Shown here in pieces: positions 55,331 through 64,000 of a DNA stretch of 64,000 nucleotides. The stretch lies in the NCBI GenBank assembly GCA_014238615.1, contig JABAAT010000038.1, forward strand, positions 142,363 to 206,362, read 5' to 3'. The position numbers were made by a program, and so were the translations under genes. The notes under the pieces were generated by a model. It saw only the letters and a list, made by a program, of their open reading frames with translations. It made no database searches and had not been told where the DNA came from. The stretch's first letter is position 1. Each line of letters starts with the position of its first letter. The stretch is from Gammaproteobacteria bacterium (GTDB taxonomy: Bacteria > Pseudomonadota > Gammaproteobacteria > Porifericomitales > Porifericomitaceae).

Positions 55331-57263
55331 CCGCCGCGAGAGTCGCGCCGCCAGCTTCGGGAACAGCGGCGGCATTCCGTACAAGCAGGTCGCTGAAATC
55401 GTTCGGGGTCATGGGGCCGAGCCGCGCCCCGCCGCGCTCACGCACCTCCAGCGTGCCGGCGCGCGCCTCGCGCGCTCCGGCCACCAACAAGTAAGGGATT
55501 TTCTGCCGCGCATGTTCTCGTATCTTAAATTGAATCGTTTCATTTCTCAAGTCGCAGTCGACGCGCCCCCCACGCGCACGCAACACCACCACCGCCGCCT
55601 CGGCGTAAGCGCGCTCCCGATCAGTCAGCGACAACACGACCGCCTGTACCGGTGCCAGCCAGACCGGCAGGGCGCCCGCGTAGTGCTCCAGCAGGATGCC
55701 GATAAAGCGTTCCAGGGAACCCAGGATAGCGCGATGAATCATCACCGGCGCGCGCCGCGTGCCGTCCTCGGCCACGTAGGAGGCGCCGAGCCGTTCCGGC
55801 ATGGAAAAGTCCAGTTGCACCGTCCCGCACTGCCAGCGGCGGCCGATGCTGTCCGCCAGCACGAATTCCACCTTGGGCCCGTAGAAAGCGCCCTCCCCGG
55901 GCTGCAGACGGTACTCCAGGCCGCTGTTCTCGACAGCTTCCCGCAACGCCTGCTCGGCGGCGTCCCACTGCGCGTCAGAACCCACGCGCCGCTCCGGCCG
56001 GGTGGAAAAGGCCAGTTCCACCTCCTCGAAACCGAAATCCCGATAGACCTGCAGGGTGAGTTCCAGAAGCACCTTCACCTCGGCGCGCAACTGCTCCTCG
56101 GTGCAGAAGATATGCGCGTCGTCCTGGGTGAAGCGGCGCGCCCGCAACAGGCCGTGCAAGGTGCCGGAAGGCTCGTTGCGATGCACGATCCCAAACTCCG
56201 ACATGCGCAGCGGCAGGTCACGGTAACTCTTCAGCCCCTGCTTATAGATCTGGACATGCGCCGGGCAGTTCATCGGCTTGACGGCGAAGTCGCGTTCATC
56301 CAGCCGGATCACGAACATCAGCTCACCGAACTTGTCCCAGTGGCCGGAGCGCTCCCACAGGGCGCGGTCCAGGATCTGCGGCGTATGCACCTCCAGGTAG
56401 GCGTGTTTTTCCAGCCGGGCGCGGATGTGCTCCAGCACCAGGCGATACAGGGTCCAGCCACGCGCATGCCAGAACACCATCCCCGGCGCTTCCGGCTGCA
56501 GATGGAACAGGCCCAGGTGCGGCCCCAATTTTCGATGGTCGCGCTTGCGCGCTTCTTCAAGGCGCCGCAGGTAGGCTTCCAGGGCGGCTTTATCGCCCCA
56601 GGCGGTGCCGTAAATACGCTGCAACATGCGGCGGCTGCTGTCCCCCCGCCAATAGGCGCCGGCCAGGCGGGTCAGGCGAAAATGGCGCAGGTGCCGGGTA
56701 TTCGGCACGTGCGGGCCGCGGCACATGTCCACGTATTCCTCGTGATGATAGAGCGCCACGCGCTCGTCCCCGGGTAGTTCCCGCAGCAATTCCAGCTTGT
56801 AATCCTCGCCGCGCTCCCGAAACACCGCGCGCGCGCCCTCCACTTCCACCAGTTCCCGCAGCACATCGTAGTCGCGGCGCACCAACTCGCACATGCGCCG
56901 CTCCAGGGCGGCCATGTCCTCTGGGATGAAGGGGCGCTCGTGGTCGATGTCATAGTAAAAGCCGTCTTCCACCACCGGTCCGATAGCCAGGCGCGCCTGC
57001 GGGAAAAGCTGCTTCACCGCCTGTCCCAGGAGATGGGCGCAGGAATGACGGATGATCTCCACGCCCTCCAGATCGCGCGCGGTGATGACACGCAATTCCG
57101 CGTCATCATCCAGGCTGACACAGGCATCCACCAGGCGCCCGTCCACACTGCCGGCCAGGGCCGCGCGACCCAGACCCGCGCCGATATCGCGCGCCACCTG
57201 CGCCACCGTGACCGGCTCCGCGTAGCAGCGCTCGGAGCCGTCCGGAAGCTTGATTCGGGGCAT
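55323..57263 (-). CDS. thrS: Threonyl-tRNA synthetase
   Basis: TGS domain [75 protein letters not shown]. Confidence 0.97.
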   Translation of the reverse strand: MPRIKLPDGSERCYAEPVTVAQVARDIGAGLGRAALAGSVDGRLVDACVSLDDDAELRVITARDLEGVEIIRHSCAHLLGQAVKQLFPQARLAIGPVVEDGFYYDIDHERPFIPEDMAALERRMCELVRRDYDVLRELVEVEGARAVFRERGEDYKLELLRELPGDERVALYHHEEYVDMCRGPHVPNTRHLRHFRLTRLAGAYWRGDSSRRMLQRIYGTAWGDKAALEAYLRRLEEARKRDHRKLGPHLGLFHLQPEAPGMVFWHARGWTLYRLVLEHIRARLEKHAYLEVHTPQILDRALWERSGHWDKFGELMFVIRLDERDFAVKPMNCPAHVQIYKQGLKSYRDLPLRMSEFGIVHRNEPSGTLHGLLRARRFTQDDAHIFCTEEQLRAEVKVLLELTLQVYRDFGFEEVELAFSTRPERRVGSDAQWDAAEQALREAVENSGLEYRLQPGEGAFYGPKVEFVLADSIGRRWQCGTVQLDFSMPERLGASYVAEDGTRRAPVMIHRAILGSLERFIGILLEHYAGALPVWLAPVQAVVLSLTDRERAYAEAAVVVLRARGGRVDCDLRNETIQFKIREHARQKIPYLLVAGAREARAGTLEVRERGGARLGPMTPNDFSDLLVRNAAAVPEAGGATLAADA

Positions 57264-57406
57264 GAAGGGATTTTCCGCTTGTGGGGAATAACGGGGTATC
57301 AGGATCAATCAGAAGGCACGGCGGACACCGTCCACACGCCGCGTTGGGTTCCGCACGGACGACACGTGGGAACCCGCCCGGGAAGGGGAAACCCCACGAA
57401 CAAACC

Positions 57407-57482
57407 TGGTAGGCGCGATTGGATTTGAACCAACGACCCCCACCATGTCAAGGTGGTGCTCTGCCAACTGAGCTACGCGCCT
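57407..57482 (-). tRNA. tRNA-Val (anticodon GAC), 3' CCA encoded
   Basis: Minus strand AGGCGCGTAGCTCAGTTGGCAGAGCACCACCTTGACATGGTGGGGGTCGTTGGTTCAAATCCAATCGCGCCTACCA; full cloverleaf, anticodon loop TTGACAT. Confidence 0.95.
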
Positions 57483-57602
57483 GGGTCGGGTCCGCAGTAT
57501 AGTAGGGAAAGATAGGAATTGCCATCACCGCCATCACCCACCGGGAAAATCCGGCGCGCAAATCTGCGGCAACGGCCCGGTACACGTCACGGAGTACCGT
57601 CC

Positions 57603-57869
57603 ATGAACGAAACCGCCGTCACATCGCTTTCTTACGAAAAGGCCCAGCAGGAACTAAGGGAATTAGTGGAAAAGATGGAGGGCGGAGATCTGCCCCTGGA
57701 AGATTTACTCCAGGGATACGAGCGCGCCACGGCGCTCAGGAAACATTGCGAAGAACTGCTCAACAATGCAGAGCAACGGGTGCAGGTGTTGCTGGATGAA
57801 AACGGCGAACAGTCCCTGGAAACGGAAACGGGCGAAGGCACGGAGCCAGGGGAAAGCGAGACCGAGTGA
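57603..57869 (+). CDS. xseB: Exodeoxyribonuclease VII small subunit
   Basis: LSYEKAQQELRELVEKMEGGDLPLEDLLQGYERATALRKHCEELLNNAEQRVQVL. Confidence 0.95.
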   Translation: MNETAVTSLSYEKAQQELRELVEKMEGGDLPLEDLLQGYERATALRKHCEELLNNAEQRVQVLLDENGEQSLETETGEGTEPGESETE

Positions 57870-58757
57870 ATGTCGCGTCCTGAAGACGGCCGGGCGCGCC
57901 TCGGCGGTTTCCAGGAGCGCACCGAGCGGGCCCTGGAAGCCACGTTGCCGGGTGCCGGGGAGGAACCGCGTCGCTTGCACGAGGCCATGCGCTACAGCAC
58001 TCTGGACGGCGGCAAGCGGCTGCGCCCAACCTTGGTTTACGCCGTCGGAGAGGCCTTGGGCGCGGCTTCCGAGACCCTGGACGCGCCTGCCTGCGCGGTG
58101 GAACTGCTACATGTCTATTCCCTGGTGCACGACGACCTGCCGGCCATGGACAACGCCGCGCTGCGGCGCGGCCGGCCCACCTGCCACCGCCGCTACGGCG
58201 AGGCCAACGCCATTCTCGTGGGAGACGCCCTGCAGGCGTTGGCTTTCGAGCAATTGATCGGCGCGACGACCATCCCACCCCGGCGCCGCCTGCGCATGCT
58301 GGCCGAACTGGCCGCCACCAGCGGCGGCCACGGCCTGGTAGGCGGCCAGTTTATGGACCTGGAGGCGACCGGCCGCCGTATCGACCGGCAAAGCCTGGAA
58401 GACATTCACCTGCGCAAAACCGGCGCACTGATCCGCTCCGCCGTGCTGCTTGGCGCCGCCGCCGCGCCCCAGGCGCCGCGCCGCGCCCTGAAGGCTTACG
58501 CCCGCTGCATCGGCCTGGCCTTCCAAATCAAAGACGACATTCTGGACGTAGAGGGCGATATCCAGATGCTTGGCAAACCCAGCGGCTCGGACCGCGCGCG
58601 CGGCCTGACCACCTATTCGGAATTACTCGGCACGGCGGGTTCGGCACGGGCCGCCGCCGAGCTGTTGGAGGAAGCGCACGGAAAGCTGGAACCCCTGGGG
58701 GAGAGAGCCGGGTTCCTGCATTGGCTGAGCGACTACATCGTCAACCGCGAGCACTGA
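57870..58757 (+). CDS. ispA: Polyprenyl (farnesyl/geranylgeranyl) diphosphate synthase
   Basis: MRYSTLDGGKRLRPTLVYAVGE; VHDDLPAMDNAALRRGRPTCHRRYGEANAILVGDALQ; KDDILDVEGD. Confidence 0.95.
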   Translation: MSRPEDGRARLGGFQERTERALEATLPGAGEEPRRLHEAMRYSTLDGGKRLRPTLVYAVGEALGAASETLDAPACAVELLHVYSLVHDDLPAMDNAALRRGRPTCHRRYGEANAILVGDALQALAFEQLIGATTIPPRRRLRMLAELAATSGGHGLVGGQFMDLEATGRRIDRQSLEDIHLRKTGALIRSAVLLGAAAAPQAPRRALKAYARCIGLAFQIKDDILDVEGDIQMLGKPSGSDRARGLTTYSELLGTAGSARAAAELLEEAHGKLEPLGERAGFLHWLSDYIVNREH

Positions 58758-58796
58758 TACCACGTGGGGGCACAGCCTCGGGGTAAGGTCGGTCAT

Positions 58797-59000
58797 TCAT
58801 TGTTCCAGCGCCTCCCGTAGCTGCATTTCCATATCCAGGCCGATGCAGCGCAGCTGCACGGTGACTTCCAGCTTCGCATGCTCATCCAGTCCGCCTCGTT
58901 CCCGGGCCAGCCGCCGGGCTTCGTCCAGCTCTCGCTGGGCACGGACACCAAAGCGCTTCAGGAATTTCCGCACCGCCAGGTTCCATTGCTCATCGTTCAT
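58797..59000 (-). CDS. Small charged conserved hypothetical protein
   Basis: MNDEQWNLAVRKFLKRFGVRAQRELDEARRLARERGGLDEHAKLEVTVQLRCIGLDMEMQLREALEQ; typical small ORF start. Confidence 0.6.
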   Translation of the reverse strand: MNDEQWNLAVRKFLKRFGVRAQRELDEARRLARERGGLDEHAKLEVTVQLRCIGLDMEMQLREALEQ

Positions 59001-59050
59001 ATCAATGACTCCTCTTGATCTAACAGGCACGCGCCGGATGCGCGGCCACG

Positions 59051-59701
59051 CTACAGCAATACGTCCAGGGCGCCCGCCCCGCCCGCCCGGGTATGGCTTT
59101 CCCGGAAGGCCCGCACCCGCTTGTCGGCGCGCAGCCAGATCGGCACCTGTTCCCGCAGCGTGACCCTGGCGCGCGGGGAGTGGAGCGCGCGCCCATGGAT
59201 GACGCGCAGAAAGCGATACCCCTCGGCCACGCAACGACCCAGGGTGCCGATCAGAACCCGGTGCGCCTCTTCCAGGCGATAGCCGTGCAGGTCTATCGTG
59301 TAATCGGGCACGGTGCGCAAACGTCCAAGTTGATCCCGTTCGCGACGGCCCACCCCCGGGCGCAGAAACTCCCGCACGTTGCCGTCGTGGCGGTCCGGGG
59401 TCGCGGCACGCCGAGGCCGGACCGGGACTGCGCCGACGGGCACCCTGGCGGGCGGCGGCCGTGGTACCGTTCTCCGTAGAGGTTTGCCCGAAGCCGCCGC
59501 ATCGGATTCCCGGGAGGAATCGCGCCCGGGGCCGGACTCCTCCGGCGACAGGGGGGGCACCGGGGACTCCACGGAAGAGTTCATGGAATCGGACGCCGCC
59601 GACCCGCGCCGCGCGCGGCGCAGGGGCAGGGCATCGGCCACACTGCGCCGGAATAACTCGCGGTCGGCGGCGGATACCTGCCGCCGGGCTTTATCGGACA
59701 C
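59051..59701 (-). CDS. Smr/MutS2-domain protein
   Basis: YTIDLHGYRLEEAHRVLIGTLGRCVAEGYRFLRVIHGRALHS. Confidence 0.9.
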   Translation of the reverse strand: MSDKARRQVSAADRELFRRSVADALPLRRARRGSAASDSMNSSVESPVPPLSPEESGPGRDSSRESDAAASGKPLRRTVPRPPPARVPVGAVPVRPRRAATPDRHDGNVREFLRPGVGRRERDQLGRLRTVPDYTIDLHGYRLEEAHRVLIGTLGRCVAEGYRFLRVIHGRALHSPRARVTLREQVPIWLRADKRVRAFRESHTRAGGAGALDVLL

Positions 59702-59722
59702 CTGGAAAACTCGCGGGGCGTT

Positions 59723-60319
59723 TCAGGCGGCCCGTGAGCCGCGCCGCGGCAACTTCAGATACGGGGAACGCAAGGCCAGCAACACGCCCAGCACGATGCC
59801 CAGCATCACCGGAGTGCGCACATCGGCCTTGACCAGCCACAAGTAGTGCAGGATGCCCAGAACGGCGATCAGATAGACCAGCCGGTGCAGCGTCCTCCAG
59901 TGCTTCTTAAGCCGCCGGATCATGGCATTGTTGGAAGTCGCGGCCAGGGGGATAAGCAACACGAAGGCGGTGAAGCCCACCGTGATATAGGGACGTTTCA
60001 CAATGTCATCCACGATATCGCGCAGATCGAAGAAATGATCGAACACCAGGTACGTGGAAAAATGCAGGCAGGCGTAGAAAAAGGCATACAACCCAAGCAT
60101 ACGCCGGAAAAGCACCAGGTTCCAACGAAAAAGCCGCCGCAAGGGGGTGACAGTCAGCGTAATGAGCAGGAAATACAGGGTCCAGTCGCCGGTGAAGTGG
60201 GTGATGTCCTCCACCGGGTTGGCGCTGAACCGATCCGTGAAACCGCGCCAGAACAAGACCCCAAGGGGTACCAGGCAGACGCAAAAGAGTAGCGCCTTGG
60301 CAGCGCCGCCACGGCGCAT
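59723..60319 (-). CDS. msrQ: Protein-methionine-sulfoxide reductase heme-binding subunit
   Basis: Multi-TM: GDWTLYFLLITLTVTPLRR, RRMLGLYAFFYACLHFSTYLVFD, HRLVYLIAVLGILHYLW; overlaps msrP. Confidence 0.93.
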   Translation of the reverse strand: MRRGGAAKALLFCVCLVPLGVLFWRGFTDRFSANPVEDITHFTGDWTLYFLLITLTVTPLRRLFRWNLVLFRRMLGLYAFFYACLHFSTYLVFDHFFDLRDIVDDIVKRPYITVGFTAFVLLIPLAATSNNAMIRRLKKHWRTLHRLVYLIAVLGILHYLWLVKADVRTPVMLGIVLGVLLALRSPYLKLPRRGSRAA

Positions 60320-61266
60320 CAGAACTGCTCGCGCAGGTCCATCCCGGTATAGAGTTGCGCCACTTGCTCCGCGTAACCGTTGAACTGCAAGGTTTCGCGC
60401 TTGAAGAAATCCCCAATACGCCGCTCTTTGCGCTGACTCCAACGCGGATGGTCCACATCCGGATTAACGTTTGAATAGAAGCCGTACTCGCGCGGCGCCT
60501 TCAGGTTCCAACTGGTCGGGGGGCGGCGCTCGGTGAACTGGATGCGCACGATGGACTTGATGCTCTTGAAGCCGTACTTCCAGGGCACCACGACGCGCAA
60601 CGGCGCACCGTTCTGATTCGGCAGGACGCGCCCATACATGCCCACCGTGAGCAGCGTCAGCGGATGCATGGCCTCGTCCATGCGCAACCCCTCCACGTAG
60701 GGCCAGTTGATGACGCTGCGCTTCTGGCCGGGCATCTGTTCGGGCCGATAGACGGTCGTGAAGGCTACGTATTTGGCGTTGCCGGTCGGCTCAAAGCGGG
60801 ACAGCACCGACCCCAGGGGAATGCCCACCCAGGGGATCACCATGGACCAGGCTTCCACGCAGCGCAGCCGGTAGATGCGTTCCTCCAGCTTGTGGGGCTG
60901 GATGATGTCCTCCAGATCATGGGTGCCTGGTTTCATGCAGGCGCCGTCCACCTGGACGCTCCAGGGAAGCGGCTGAAAATCCCCGGAAAGCCGTTCCGGA
61001 TCGCTTTTGTGGGTGCCGAACTCGTAGAAGTTATTGTACCTTGATGCCTTGTCGAAGGGGGTTTGCTCCTCACTCGTGGAAAAAGCACTGTTCTTCTCTT
61101 CAACGATCTCCCGGCCCGGCTCCAGGCGCCCGGCATGCAGAGCCGCCGGCGCAAGCAGCAGGGAGGCGGCACTCACCCGCAGGAATTCCCGGCGCCTCCG
61201 GAACAGGGATTCCGGGGTGATTTCAGAAGGCTTTGGCTCGTGGCACCGGGGACTCCGGATCAACAT
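60319..61266 (-). CDS. msrP: Protein-methionine-sulfoxide reductase catalytic subunit (molybdopterin)
   Basis: [71 protein letters not shown]. Confidence 0.95.
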   Translation of the reverse strand: MLIRSPRCHEPKPSEITPESLFRRRREFLRVSAASLLLAPAALHAGRLEPGREIVEEKNSAFSTSEEQTPFDKASRYNNFYEFGTHKSDPERLSGDFQPLPWSVQVDGACMKPGTHDLEDIIQPHKLEERIYRLRCVEAWSMVIPWVGIPLGSVLSRFEPTGNAKYVAFTTVYRPEQMPGQKRSVINWPYVEGLRMDEAMHPLTLLTVGMYGRVLPNQNGAPLRVVVPWKYGFKSIKSIVRIQFTERRPPTSWNLKAPREYGFYSNVNPDVDHPRWSQRKERRIGDFFKRETLQFNGYAEQVAQLYTGMDLREQF

Positions 61267-61332
61267 GGGTGGGTCTTACCCCCTAGGTGAATTCTTAAAG
61301 GGATAGGTGACAGCTTAAACCTGTACCGCGTC

Positions 61333-61338
61333 ATTATA
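61333..61338 (-). promoter_or_regulatory. Candidate -10 element (TATAAT on minus strand) upstream of msrP
   Basis: gtgcTATAATgacgcgg on minus strand; weak -35. Confidence 0.3.
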
Positions 61339-61393
61339 GCACTCCCGGGGGCCGTTCCGGACGGCTCCCGTTATAAGATAGCGTTCGGGCGGC

Positions 61394-62659
61394 TTGGGAC
61401 GCTCTCCAGGCGGTACCGGACTTTCACCCCACGGCCTTGCCGAGATCCGACAACCTGCCTTGAAAATATTCACCAGGAATCTCCTCCAAATCACGCTCAT
61501 CCTGCTGCTCTTCGGAGCCTGGAACTGGTGGTTGAACGTGAGTTCCGGGGAAACAGGCGCGCCGCGCCCCGCATACAGTCTCTCGGTGGAGAGCGCCTTA
61601 CCGGAACGCCGTGACCTGCGCCCCGAGTACCATTTCCGGGGAGAGTTGCGGCCATCGCAAAGCGTGGAGTTGCGCTTCGAGGTTTCCGGTCGGGTGCGGC
61701 GCGTCAGCCTGGAAGCCGGGCAAGAGGTGGAGCAGGGGCAGGTCCTCCTGGAAATAGAGGACCTGGACTACCGGGATACGGCCATGGCGGCGCGGGCGCG
61801 GTTGCACCGGGAACGCGAACAACTGGCACGGGATCGAGAACTGCTGGCACTGGCGCGGGCCGAGGTGGAACTGCTGAAAAAGGAGCGGGAGCGCCTGGAG
61901 CAGTTGAGCGAACGTTCCCTGGCCGCACATTCCCAGGTGGAGGAAATGCGCCTGCGGCTGCTCGGGCGCCAGGCCGAACTGGCGCGCCTGCGGCACCAGG
62001 TCAGCGCCGCCGCCACCCTGCAGACCCTGCAGGCCGAATTGCGGATGGCGGAGCGGAACCTGGAGCGGACCCGCCTGCGGGCGCCTTTCAGCGGCACGGT
62101 GAACCGGGTGGCGGTAGAGGAAGGGGAATCCATCCGCCCGGAGCACCTGGCCGTGGAACTGTTGCGCCTGGAACCGCTGGAGCTGCGTGTCTGGGTGCCC
62201 GGCAAGGTCATCACGGCGCTGCACATCGGCCTGCGGCTGAACATCCTCGTGGACGACGTCGGTACGACACCGGCCGAGGTGCGCAGCCTGCAGGCGGCCG
62301 CCGAGCCGAACACCCATACCCACGAACTGCGCCTCCGGGTGCCCGCGGCGCCCGGTCTGCGGCCCGGCCTGCTGGCCACGGTGCCGCTGCCCGGCGAAAC
62401 CCTGTCGAACGCCCTGGTGCTGCCGGAAGCCGCATTGCTGCGTGAAGCCGGCCGGACCTACGTGTTTCAGATCATCGAGCAGCGCCTGAGACAGGCGCCG
62501 GTGCGGGTGCTGCAGGAACATGCCGGCTGGGTGGCACTTGCCGCCCTGGATCCGGACATCCCGGTGGCGATCTCCGACGTGGCTTCGCTGTCCGACGGCC
62601 AGCCGGTCAGGCGACGGGAGCCGGAGCACCCGTCCCCCGACCCGGAACCCACTGATTAG
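61394..62659 (+). CDS. RND efflux periplasmic adaptor (HlyD/MFP family)
   Basis: VELRFEVSGRVRRVSLEAGQEVEQGQVLLEIE; RTRLRAPFSGTVNRVAVEEGESI. Start is TTG at 61394 or 61460. Confidence 0.88.
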   Translation: MGRSPGGTGLSPHGLAEIRQPALKIFTRNLLQITLILLLFGAWNWWLNVSSGETGAPRPAYSLSVESALPERRDLRPEYHFRGELRPSQSVELRFEVSGRVRRVSLEAGQEVEQGQVLLEIEDLDYRDTAMAARARLHREREQLARDRELLALARAEVELLKKERERLEQLSERSLAAHSQVEEMRLRLLGRQAELARLRHQVSAAATLQTLQAELRMAERNLERTRLRAPFSGTVNRVAVEEGESIRPEHLAVELLRLEPLELRVWVPGKVITALHIGLRLNILVDDVGTTPAEVRSLQAAAEPNTHTHELRLRVPAAPGLRPGLLATVPLPGETLSNALVLPEAALLREAGRTYVFQIIEQRLRQAPVRVLQEHAGWVALAALDPDIPVAISDVASLSDGQPVRRREPEHPSPDPEPTD

Positions 62660-62698
62660 CGCGGCTGCGCGGCCACACGTCGTCACTCCCCTCCGGCC

Positions 62699-64000
62699 AT
62701 GCATCTGCTGCTTTTCTTTATTCGCAACCGGGCCCTGGTCAACCTCGCCCTGCTGTTTACCATCATCGGCGGCTGGTTGGCCTGGAAAGCCATCCCGCGC
62801 GAGATATTCCCGGTCGTCGACACCGACCTGGTGCTCATCAAGACCCTCTACGAGGGCGCGCCGCCAGCCGAAGTGGAAAGCCAGGTCACCCTCCCCATCG
62901 AGGAGGAATTCCTGGAACTCTCGGATGTGGATTATGTTTCCTCGCTGAGCAAGGAAGGAGCCTCCTCCGTGTTCATCAGACTGCTGCCCGGCACCGACGT
63001 GGAGGATTTCATGCGCGAGGCCCAGGGTCTCCTGGACAGCGTGCGCGATCTGCCGGAGCAGGCCGAGGAACCGATCCTGAGCAGGCTGCGTTCACGCTTC
63101 CCGCTGCTCACCATGAGCCTGTCCGGAAACCTGTCGCAGGCGCGCCTGCATGAATTGTCGGAACAGGTGCGCGAGCGCGCCCTGCAACTACCGGGCGTGG
63201 CTTCCATCAACCAGGTGGGACAGCGTGATTGGGAGCTCTGGGTGATAGTCGACCCGGGCGACCTTTCCACCCTGGGCGTGAGCCTGGACGAGTTGACCGT
63301 CGCCCTGCGCCGCAATCTGCCCGATTTCCCGGGCGGCGTGCTGCACGCGCCGGACGGGGATGTACGCCTGCGCGGCCAGGGCGTCACACCGGAGCCGGAC
63401 GAGATAGAGCGCATCGTGCTACGCACCGGGGCGGACGGATCCCAACTGCGTCTCGGCCAAGTGGCGCGGGTCGAATTACGCCTGGAAGAGGCGACGACTT
63501 ATGCTCGTTTCAACGGCCGCCCATCGATCAATCTCAGCCTCTCGAAGACGCGTGAAGCGTCCACCATCAAAGTGGCGCGCACCGTGCGGCGCATGGGTGA
63601 AGAGTTACAGGCGAGCCTGCCGCCCGGGGTCGAGGTAGGCTTCCACAGCGACATGTCCAGGTACATCAAGACCCGCCTCAGCACCGTCAAGTCCACCGGC
63701 CTGGTCGGCCTGATGCTGCTACTGCTCACCTTGTGCCTGGCCTTCGGCTTCCGCGCCGCGCTCATCACCGGCTTCGGCCTGCCGGTAGCCATGTTGGTCA
63801 CCGTCATGGTTCTGCACCTGCTGGGCTACACCATCAACATGATCTCCCTGTTCGCTTTTCTCGTGGTTCTAGGGGTCCTCGTGGACGACGCCATCATTGT
63901 CACCGAGAGCATTTACCGGCGCATGGAGTCAGGTATGGAGCCGCATGCGGCCGCCGTGCAGGGCAGCCTGGAAGTGTTCTGGCCGGTGACCGTCTCCACC
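62699..64000 (+). CDS. RND efflux transporter permease (AcrB family), 3' truncated by window edge
   Basis: MHLLLFFIRNRALVNLALLFTIIGGWLAWKAIPREIFPVVD; VLGVLVDDAIIVTESIYRRM. Frame open to window end; absent from the supplied ORF track. Confidence 0.93.
   Translation, partial: MHLLLFFIRNRALVNLALLFTIIGGWLAWKAIPREIFPVVDTDLVLIKTLYEGAPPAEVESQVTLPIEEEFLELSDVDYVSSLSKEGASSVFIRLLPGTDVEDFMREAQGLLDSVRDLPEQAEEPILSRLRSRFPLLTMSLSGNLSQARLHELSEQVRERALQLPGVASINQVGQRDWELWVIVDPGDLSTLGVSLDELTVALRRNLPDFPGGVLHAPDGDVRLRGQGVTPEPDEIERIVLRTGADGSQLRLGQVARVELRLEEATTYARFNGRPSINLSLSKTREASTIKVARTVRRMGEELQASLPPGVEVGFHSDMSRYIKTRLSTVKSTGLVGLMLLLLTLCLAFGFRAALITGFGLPVAMLVTVMVLHLLGYTINMISLFAFLVVLGVLVDDAIIVTESIYRRMESGMEPHAAAVQGSLEVFWPVTVST

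Noticed and set aside
55122-56777. 551-aa plus-strand ORF
   Set aside because: Antisense to thrS; Gln/His-rich antisense artefact.
57407-57482. tRNA-Val as an integration site for a genomic island
   Set aside because: No integrase, direct repeat of the tRNA 3' end, or atypical genes flank it.

Overview
The window is a high-GC gammaproteobacterial chromosome segment. It probably comes from a methylotroph or methanotroph, inferred from an H4MPT/methanofuran-type C1 cofactor cluster at about 22.0-26.8 kb. Most of it is housekeeping: purA, the mreBCD-mrdA-rodA-mltB-rlpA elongasome block, gatCAB, thiC, mutS, and thrS-infC-rpmI-rplT-pheST-ihfA-merR. It also holds one tRNA-Val(GAC), xseB, ispA, msrPQ, and an RND efflux system cut by the right edge. 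The most interesting accessory locus is a tightly overlapping three-gene operon, HerA-like ATPase / NurA-like nuclease / DNA methyltransferase (3.55-8.06 kb). It looks like a candidate restriction- or defence-type system. Other points of interest are: an orphan HisA-like protein and partners in the C1 cofactor cluster; a five-gene Mrp/complex-I-like antiporter module lacking the other Mrp and redox subunits; a glnE split into two overlapping ORFs at the domain boundary; a decayed tandem duplicate of fdxA; and an orphan RnfE-like membrane protein coupled to nth. All identifications come from reading the translated sequences and motifs; no database search was run.
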